Shown here: positions 6,679 through 9,663 of the stretch, piece by piece
Layout: every line of letters starts with the position of its first letter
Position numbering within the stretch: position 1 is the first letter of the stretch
Assembly (NCBI GenBank): GCA_041748615.1
Contig: JBGTCY010000002.1
Location: 1-9,663 of the forward strand
Direction of reading: 5' to 3'
DNA from: JBGTCY01 sp041748615
Lineage (GTDB): Bacteria; Bacteroidota; Bacteroidia; Chitinophagales; CAIOSU01
DNA: 9,663 bases
The notes under the pieces: model-generated
The model's database searches: none
What the model was told of the DNA's origin: nothing
What the model saw: only the letters and a program-made list of their open reading frames with translations
Position numbers and translations under genes: made by a program

Positions 6679-6780
6679 TCACTCTTTTGACTCGGATGGT
6701 AAGAAAGCAAGGAAGAGCAGGAATACAACTGAAAGAATGGCACTGACTACATTAATCGCAAAGGAATAAATTTTTTTCAT
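6679..6780 (-). CDS. Candidate 33-aa single-pass membrane peptide
   Basis: An ATG at 6780 opens a 33-codon frame ending at TGA 6679-6681. The peptide starts MKKIYSF, then has one unbroken hydrophobic segment of about 20 residues (FAINVVSAILSVVFLLFLAF), then a short polar tail LPSESKE. A positive N-terminus followed by one strong transmembrane helix is typical of real small membrane proteins or toxic peptides. There is no family match that I recognise, and no clear ribosome-binding site. The SDR gene lies 183 bp downstream on the same strand. It could be a chance frame in AT-rich DNA, or the remnant of a longer gene. Confidence 0.38.
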   Translation of the reverse strand: MKKIYSFAINVVSAILSVVFLLFLAFLPSESKE

Positions 6781-6903
6781 TAAAAAAAGATTGATTTTGA
6801 GAGTAAATAAATAATAAAGTACTTTAATGACAGAAAAAAACCGTCACGAAGTTGCATGTAAAATTATGTTGATTAAAATTAATTCTATGGAAATAATCGA
6901 AGA

Positions 6904-6937
6904 ATTAACAATTTTTTATCAAAGAAAAATTGTTAAT
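6904..6937. repeat. 13-bp perfect inverted repeat, AT-rich, followed by a T-run
   Basis: The arms 6904-6916 (attaacaattttt) and 6925-6937 are exact reverse complements around an 8-nt loop. On the plus strand a run of six T follows at 6942-6947, so it could act as a weak intrinsic terminator in that direction, though no plus-strand gene ends just before it. An operator or a fold-back remnant is also possible. Confidence 0.45.
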
Positions 6938-7034
6938 ATTCTTTTTTGAAGGACAATTGATAGTTTTCTGAAACTAATGACCGACTAAAAAATTTGTTTT
7001 TAGGTAAATATCCTTTATAAACTCGGCATTCTAT

Positions 7035-7058
7035 AGCCCCATGCTTTAGCTTGGGGTT
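7035..7058 (-). terminator. GC-rich hairpin 3' of the thioredoxin gene; terminator or REP-like element
   Basis: CCCCA (7037-7041) pairs with TGGGG (7052-7056). After one T-T mismatch, GC pairs with GC around a 4-nt loop (TTTA). It begins 13 bp beyond the thioredoxin stop codon and is the only GC-rich block in an AT-rich stretch. There is no clear U-run after it on the minus strand. Its form, a short imperfect palindrome with CTTTAG at the tip, recalls REP-type repeats scattered through many genomes. Confidence 0.45.
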
Positions 7059-7071
7059 AAAATAAACAAGC

Positions 7072-8562
7072 TTATTCCTTCAGCAATCTCAAGATGTCCT
7101 GAATGACGGCATCCCCGGCACTGGGGCGCTTGGCGTTAGGGTCGGCAATTTCACCCTTTTTGTTAATGAGCATGTATCGGGGAATGGAAGAAACTCCAAA
7201 ATGTTTGGCGGCAGATGAACCCCACCCACCGGGCGACAAGGTGTGAAACCCATCTATTTCAAACTTCTGAATGGCATTTTTCCAAACCTCTTCATTATTA
7301 TCTATGGAAATATACAGAAACACCACTTGCTTCTTCTGTTCCGGTGTCAACTGTTTATGCAATTCTTTTGCATAAGGAAACTGCTGACGGCATGGACCAC
7401 ACCAGCTTGCCCAAAAATCCACATAAAGCACTTTCCCTTTAAAGCTGCTCATGTTTACCTTGTTGCCCTTCAGGTCAACAAGGGAAAAGGGCTGGTCGGA
7501 AGGTTTGTCTTTGTCGCTTTTCTTTTCCTTTTCTTTGGATTTGGCAACCGGCTCGTCCTTCACTTTTTCTTTGGGCGGTTCCTTCGCGATGATTTGCTGT
7601 TGGCATTTTTTCTCTACCACTAAAGCGTACTGTTTCTGCGGGTCAGACTGTGTGAGGGCTTTGTGTAATTTTTTTACAGTTTCCGAAGAAGACTGTTCGC
7701 AATACTGATACAAAGCGGTAGCCAGCCAGTAGCGAAACGGTTCTCCGGAAAGATGGCGCAGAGAATAATTAAAAGAACGCTCCAGCAAATCGCTGTGGTC
7801 GCTGAAGGGTTTGAATTCATTGGTTTCGGCAGTGAAATAAAAGATGTAGGTTTTAAGAAACTCACGGTAAGCCGGGCTGTTCATTGCCGATTCGCTCATC
7901 ACCTGGATGCCCGGCAATTCATTCAGCATCACTGTCGGAAGCGGGGAACAGGTCAAGCCATTGCTTTCCTGATTTTTGAAAACCGGGAAATACAGCAATT
8001 GCCTGAAATAATTGTAGCTGATTTGATTTTCAATAAACTGCCTGAAACCGGGCGAAATCGTGTTTTTGTTTTGAAAGTCCTTCACCAGCTTCATTTGTTT
8101 CAGCCGTTTATCAAAGATTGCTGACTCAAAAACATCTACCGAGCCGGATGCCAGAATAGTCGCTTCAATATTTTCCAACAAAAAATCATATTTAAACTGC
8201 TGCAAGAAGTCCGAAAACAGGTTGTTATTTTCAGCGCCTTTTCCGGAAAAATCAATTTTGAAAGGCGTCTGTTCTGCTTTGATGGAAAGTGTCAACGCGT
8301 CACCCGGTTCAATAAATAATTGAAAAACAGAATCGCCTATCGCTGCATGAACCAGATTGCCGATTGCCAGACTCAGGCTCCACTCAAAATCAGCGTTGAG
8401 TTTGAAAGGTTGTTTGGAAAGATTTTCACCCGGAACAGCCCGGTCAATAAAAAATTCAATCGTTTTATCAGACGGTTCCTCTACCTTGCCTTTGATGACA
8501 GCGGGTTGAGCGGCTGATAAAATAAAAGGAAAGCAGCAGCAGAAGATTAAAAAATTTCTCAT
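7072..8562 (-). CDS. TlpA/ResA-like thioredoxin-fold protein with large N-terminal domain, exported
   Basis: The product is 496 aa. Residues 1-19 form a signal peptide (LIFCCCFPFILSAAQ); the three Cys at 8-10 are not in a normal lipobox, so cleavage by signal peptidase I after SAA is more likely. Residues about 20-320 are an N-terminal domain with a beta-rich start (VIKGKVEEPSDKTIEFFID), resembling the domain before thioredoxin folds in Bacteroidota (DUF4369-like). Residues about 327-356 are a Lys/Glu/Pro-rich linker. The C-terminal TlpA-type domain has FWASWCGPC at 383-391 (redox Cys388 and Cys391), the cis-proline in SSIPRYML (Pro461) and the strand VVFLYISID. It should act in the periplasm in thiol-disulfide exchange, for example cytochrome c maturation or repair of envelope proteins. 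A 61-aa gene lies 91 bp upstream on the same strand and may be co-transcribed. Confidence 0.87.
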   Translation of the reverse strand: MRNFLIFCCCFPFILSAAQPAVIKGKVEEPSDKTIEFFIDRAVPGENLSKQPFKLNADFEWSLSLAIGNLVHAAIGDSVFQLFIEPGDALTLSIKAEQTPFKIDFSGKGAENNNLFSDFLQQFKYDFLLENIEATILASGSVDVFESAIFDKRLKQMKLVKDFQNKNTISPGFRQFIENQISYNYFRQLLYFPVFKNQESNGLTCSPLPTVMLNELPGIQVMSESAMNSPAYREFLKTYIFYFTAETNEFKPFSDHSDLLERSFNYSLRHLSGEPFRYWLATALYQYCEQSSSETVKKLHKALTQSDPQKQYALVVEKKCQQQIIAKEPPKEKVKDEPVAKSKEKEKKSDKDKPSDQPFSLVDLKGNKVNMSSFKGKVLYVDFWASWCGPCRQQFPYAKELHKQLTPEQKKQVVFLYISIDNNEEVWKNAIQKFEIDGFHTLSPGGWGSSAAKHFGVSSIPRYMLINKKGEIADPNAKRPSAGDAVIQDILRLLKE

Positions 8563-8653
8563 GGATTAGCTATGTGTGCACGAAGTTAATAAAATGCCTT
8601 GCAGCAAAGGGCTTCGGTCGGAAAGGTTCGGAAATAAAAAAAGTAAAAAAATA

Positions 8654-8839
8654 TCAGGCAGTCTTAGTGAACACCGTAAAATCAAAGCCTTCAATATCCT
8701 GAAAAGACAACCCGAGGTCTTTCCTAGTCTGTTCGGGCGAACGACCTTTTTTCACCAACTCGTAATACGTGCGGATGGCTTCCAGTTTTTTCAACTGTTC
8801 CTTTTGTTGTGATGATTTGGTGTCGTATGTAGTTGGCAT
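8654..8839 (-). CDS. Small hypothetical protein, 61 aa
   Basis: The ATG at 8839 opens a 61-codon frame with a charged N-terminal helix (SSQQKEQLKKLEAIRTYYELVKK) followed by GRSPEQTRKDLGLSFQDIEGF. The second half looks like a short helical unit of the helix-turn-helix kind (SPEQTRKDLGLS), which could mean a small DNA-binding or adaptor protein, but I do not recognise a family. A good promoter candidate lies just upstream (8863-8893), which supports real expression. It precedes the thioredoxin gene by 91 bp on the same strand, in a plausible two-gene unit. Confidence 0.55.
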   Translation of the reverse strand: MPTTYDTKSSQQKEQLKKLEAIRTYYELVKKGRSPEQTRKDLGLSFQDIEGFDFTVFTKTA

Positions 8840-8862
8840 TCGGAATGCAAATTTTCAAACAC

Positions 8863-8893
8863 TAAATTTATATGCTTTGCCTTCCTGCCGCAA
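8863..8893 (-). promoter_or_regulatory. Candidate Bacteroidota promoter for the 61-aa gene
   Basis: On the minus strand TTG (8893-8891) is followed after exactly 20 bp by TAAATTTA (8870-8863). This matches TAnnTTTG at 7 of 8 positions, and the spacing is right for a -33/-7 pair. It lies 23 bp before the ATG at 8839. Confidence 0.42.
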
Positions 8894-9002
8894 TTTTTTT
8901 TACCCACAATTAATTCACATTTCAACACTGATTATTTAATGAGTATCGTTTTTGTATATCCTTGATAACGAAACAGGTAAAAACATTCAATGCCCATTTA
9001 CG

Positions 9003-9026
9003 CAAAAAAAGTGTCCACTTTTTTTG
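9003..9026 (-). terminator. Intrinsic terminator-like hairpin after the 59-aa gene
   Basis: C-A7-GTG and CAC-T7-G form an 11-bp inverted repeat with a two-base centre. On either strand this gives a stem whose 3' arm is a run of seven T, so it could stop transcription in both directions. On the minus strand it begins 26 bp after the stop of the 59-aa gene. Confidence 0.5.
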
Positions 9027-9052
9027 AAAATCCTCATTTCAAATTTCCTGGT

Positions 9053-9232
9053 TCAGGATTGTTTTTCTTCATAAAATACAAACACCGCGCAACGATTTAA
9101 GGAATCTCCGATGACTTTCACATCTAAGATGAGATTCCCGGAATTCTGGATTTTGAGCAACTCTTCATTAATGCGACCGGTCATCGCATCATACTTGATG
9201 CTATAAAGGTCAATCACTTGCATTTTTTTCAT
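9053..9232 (-). CDS. Small hypothetical protein, 59 aa
   Basis: The frame runs from ATG 9232 to TGA 9053-9055. The product starts MKKMQVIDLYSIKYDAM and continues TGRINEELLKIQ, NLILDVKVIGDSLNRCAVFVFYEEKQS. The alternation of strands with one amphipathic helix suggests a small alpha/beta fold, and codon use looks like the larger genes here. An ATG three codons in (9223) is an alternative start. A -7 box (9266-9273) lies upstream and a terminator-like hairpin lies downstream, so it has the layout of a complete single-gene unit. I recognise no family and assign no function. Confidence 0.58.
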   Translation of the reverse strand: MKKMQVIDLYSIKYDAMTGRINEELLKIQNSGNLILDVKVIGDSLNRCAVFVFYEEKQS

Positions 9233-9265
9233 GATAAAATTTTTTAAGTTCTAAAAATAAGACAC

Positions 9266-9273
9266 CAAAAATA
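9266..9273 (-). promoter_or_regulatory. Candidate -7 box for the 59-aa gene
   Basis: On the minus strand TATTTTTG fits TAnnTTTG exactly and lies 33 bp before the ATG at 9232. A 5-bp inverted repeat TGGTG/CACCA (9279-9294) lies just upstream, within the core promoter spacing, where a repressor could bind. No -33 TTG was found. Confidence 0.35.
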
Positions 9274-9528
9274 AGGCGTGGTGGAAAAACACCATTTGAC
9301 TATCTTTAAATGATAAATAGCTTTCAGTTTAAATCCAAGGTCATGAAATATTCAACCTTTCGTAAAATCCTCCTCAGCCTGTTTGCAATCATCGAAACCA
9401 CAGAGCGGGGTAAGCGTTGGAAAAAAGTGGAAGCGGGGCGACAGGTAAAATGGGTTTAATTGTTCAGGGAAATTGTTTTTTCTTCCGTCTAAGGAAAATT
9501 CCCAAGATAACTTTCCCATGATGTCTAA
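9274..9528. other. Intergenic region next to the insertion sequence
   Basis: There is no well-supported gene here. A plus-strand frame at 9343-9459 encodes a basic 38-aa peptide starting MKYSTFRKILLSLF, after a weak AAGG at 9337-9340. It could be a real small protein but has no other support. The bases just before the insertion-sequence end read cTAA, which may include its target duplication. Confidence 0.4.
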
Positions 9529-9663
9529 GAGCCTGTTCATAATCTTTGGATCAAAATTCTGATGAAAGCTATTACAACAAATTGAAGACTATTGTTGATT
9601 TTCCGCTCGCAATTTTTCCAAAGCCTTCTGCATTTTTCCAACCATGCGAATGATCGCTCTACC
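9529..9663 (-). mobile_element. IS5-family insertion sequence, right end only (rest beyond the window)
   Basis: The outer end reads GAGCCTGTTCATAATCT, starting at 9529. This fits terminal inverted repeats of IS5-family elements (GAGCCTGTTCA-type). The transposase reading frame enters from the window edge and stops inside this end. The preceding TA or TAA (9526-9528) would fit the short target duplication of IS427-like or IS1031-like members, but the other end is not visible. Confidence 0.8.
9537..9663 (-). CDS. IS5-family transposase, C-terminal fragment (cut by window edge)
   Basis: Reading the minus strand in from 9662 gives 41 codons and a TGA at 9537-9539. It starts VERSFAWLEKCRRLWKNCER and continues INNSLQFVVIAFIRILIQRL. 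The VERxFAWLxxxRRL block is the C-terminal signature of IS5-family DDE transposases, and its Glu is the likely third catalytic residue. The final hydrophobic helix and RL ending are also typical. The stop codon lies within the terminal repeat, a compact layout common in this family. The 5' part lies beyond the window, so whether the gene is intact, or split into two frames as in IS427-like elements, cannot be seen. Confidence 0.87.
   Translation of the reverse strand, partial: VERSFAWLEKCRRLWKNCERKINNSLQFVVIAFIRILIQRL

Larger units (their letters stand above)
6781..7071. other. AT-rich intergenic region, no gene supported
   Basis: This stretch between the small peptide and the thioredoxin gene is strongly AT-rich. 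Apart from the two hairpins listed separately, I see only a weak 27-codon frame (about 6866-6949, plus) that overlaps the AT-rich hairpin and is probably not coding. Confidence 0.6.

Noticed and set aside
6545..6769. Plus-strand frame of 74 codons starting with TTG
   Set aside because: Very basic, low complexity, rare start codon and no recognisable fold. It overlaps the better candidate on the minus strand.
6866..6949. Plus-strand 27-codon frame
   Set aside because: It runs through an AT-rich inverted repeat, and its composition fits chance in AT-rich DNA.
7243..7708. Two overlapping plus-strand open frames of 126 and 85 codons rich in Phe and Leu
   Set aside because: They are antisense to the Lys/Glu-rich linker and nearby parts of the thioredoxin gene, which accounts for the Phe/Leu composition.
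9352..9540. Minus-strand frame of 62 codons beginning inside the insertion-sequence end
   Set aside because: Its start lies in the IS terminal repeat, and the rest reads as random intergenic sequence.
1..9663. CRISPR array, tRNA or rRNA gene
   Set aside because: No regularly spaced repeats were seen, and no tRNA cloverleaf or rRNA-like conserved block was recognised by eye on either strand.

Overview
The window reads as part of a Bacteroidota chromosome, probably a free-living or environmental lineage; no narrower placement is attempted. Reasons: moderately AT-rich intergenic DNA; -7 boxes of the Bacteroidota type TAnnTTTG; short start regions without strong Shine-Dalgarno sequences; signal peptides ending in AQ; a TlpA-like thioredoxin protein with a long N-terminal domain; and a RelE/ParE toxin-antitoxin pair of a type common in that phylum.

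Layout. (1) 1-683, minus: the start of a secreted subtilisin-like (S8) protease, cut by the left edge. (2) 804-5645, plus: a compact five-gene run of surface-polysaccharide character: a GT-B-fold transferase, an SpsF-type cytidylyltransferase overlapping it by 53 bp, a YiiX-type lipoprotein cysteine hydrolase, and the N- and C-terminal subunits of a split transketolase. A RelE/ParE-type toxin-antitoxin module sits between the two transketolase genes. (3) 5650-6495, minus: a short-chain dehydrogenase converging on the transketolase with a 4-bp gap. (4) 6496-7071: mostly non-coding, AT-rich, with a candidate 33-aa membrane peptide and two hairpins. (5) 7072-8839, minus: a TlpA-like thioredoxin protein preceded by a 61-aa small protein. 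(6) 8840-9528: mostly intergenic, with one 59-aa gene on the minus strand. (7) 9529-9663: the end of an IS5-family insertion sequence, with the transposase C-terminus entering from the right edge.

How the genes may work together. A nucleotidyltransferase of the CMP-sugar-synthetase type, a GT-B transferase and a two-subunit ThDP transketolase in one transcription unit suggest a dedicated supply line for an unusual glycan component: carbon-skeleton building, CMP activation and transfer. The substrates cannot be read from the sequence. The lipoprotein hydrolase may act at the envelope but could be a passenger.

The most striking observation is a perfect 22-bp tandem duplication (4641-4684) near the 3' end of the toxin gene. 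It shifts the frame and replaces the conserved toxin C-terminus with nine unrelated residues. Removing one copy on paper restores a family-typical end, WDSRRNPKELIKILSK, and a stop 10 bp before the next gene. The toxin therefore appears freshly inactivated, or switchable by slippage.
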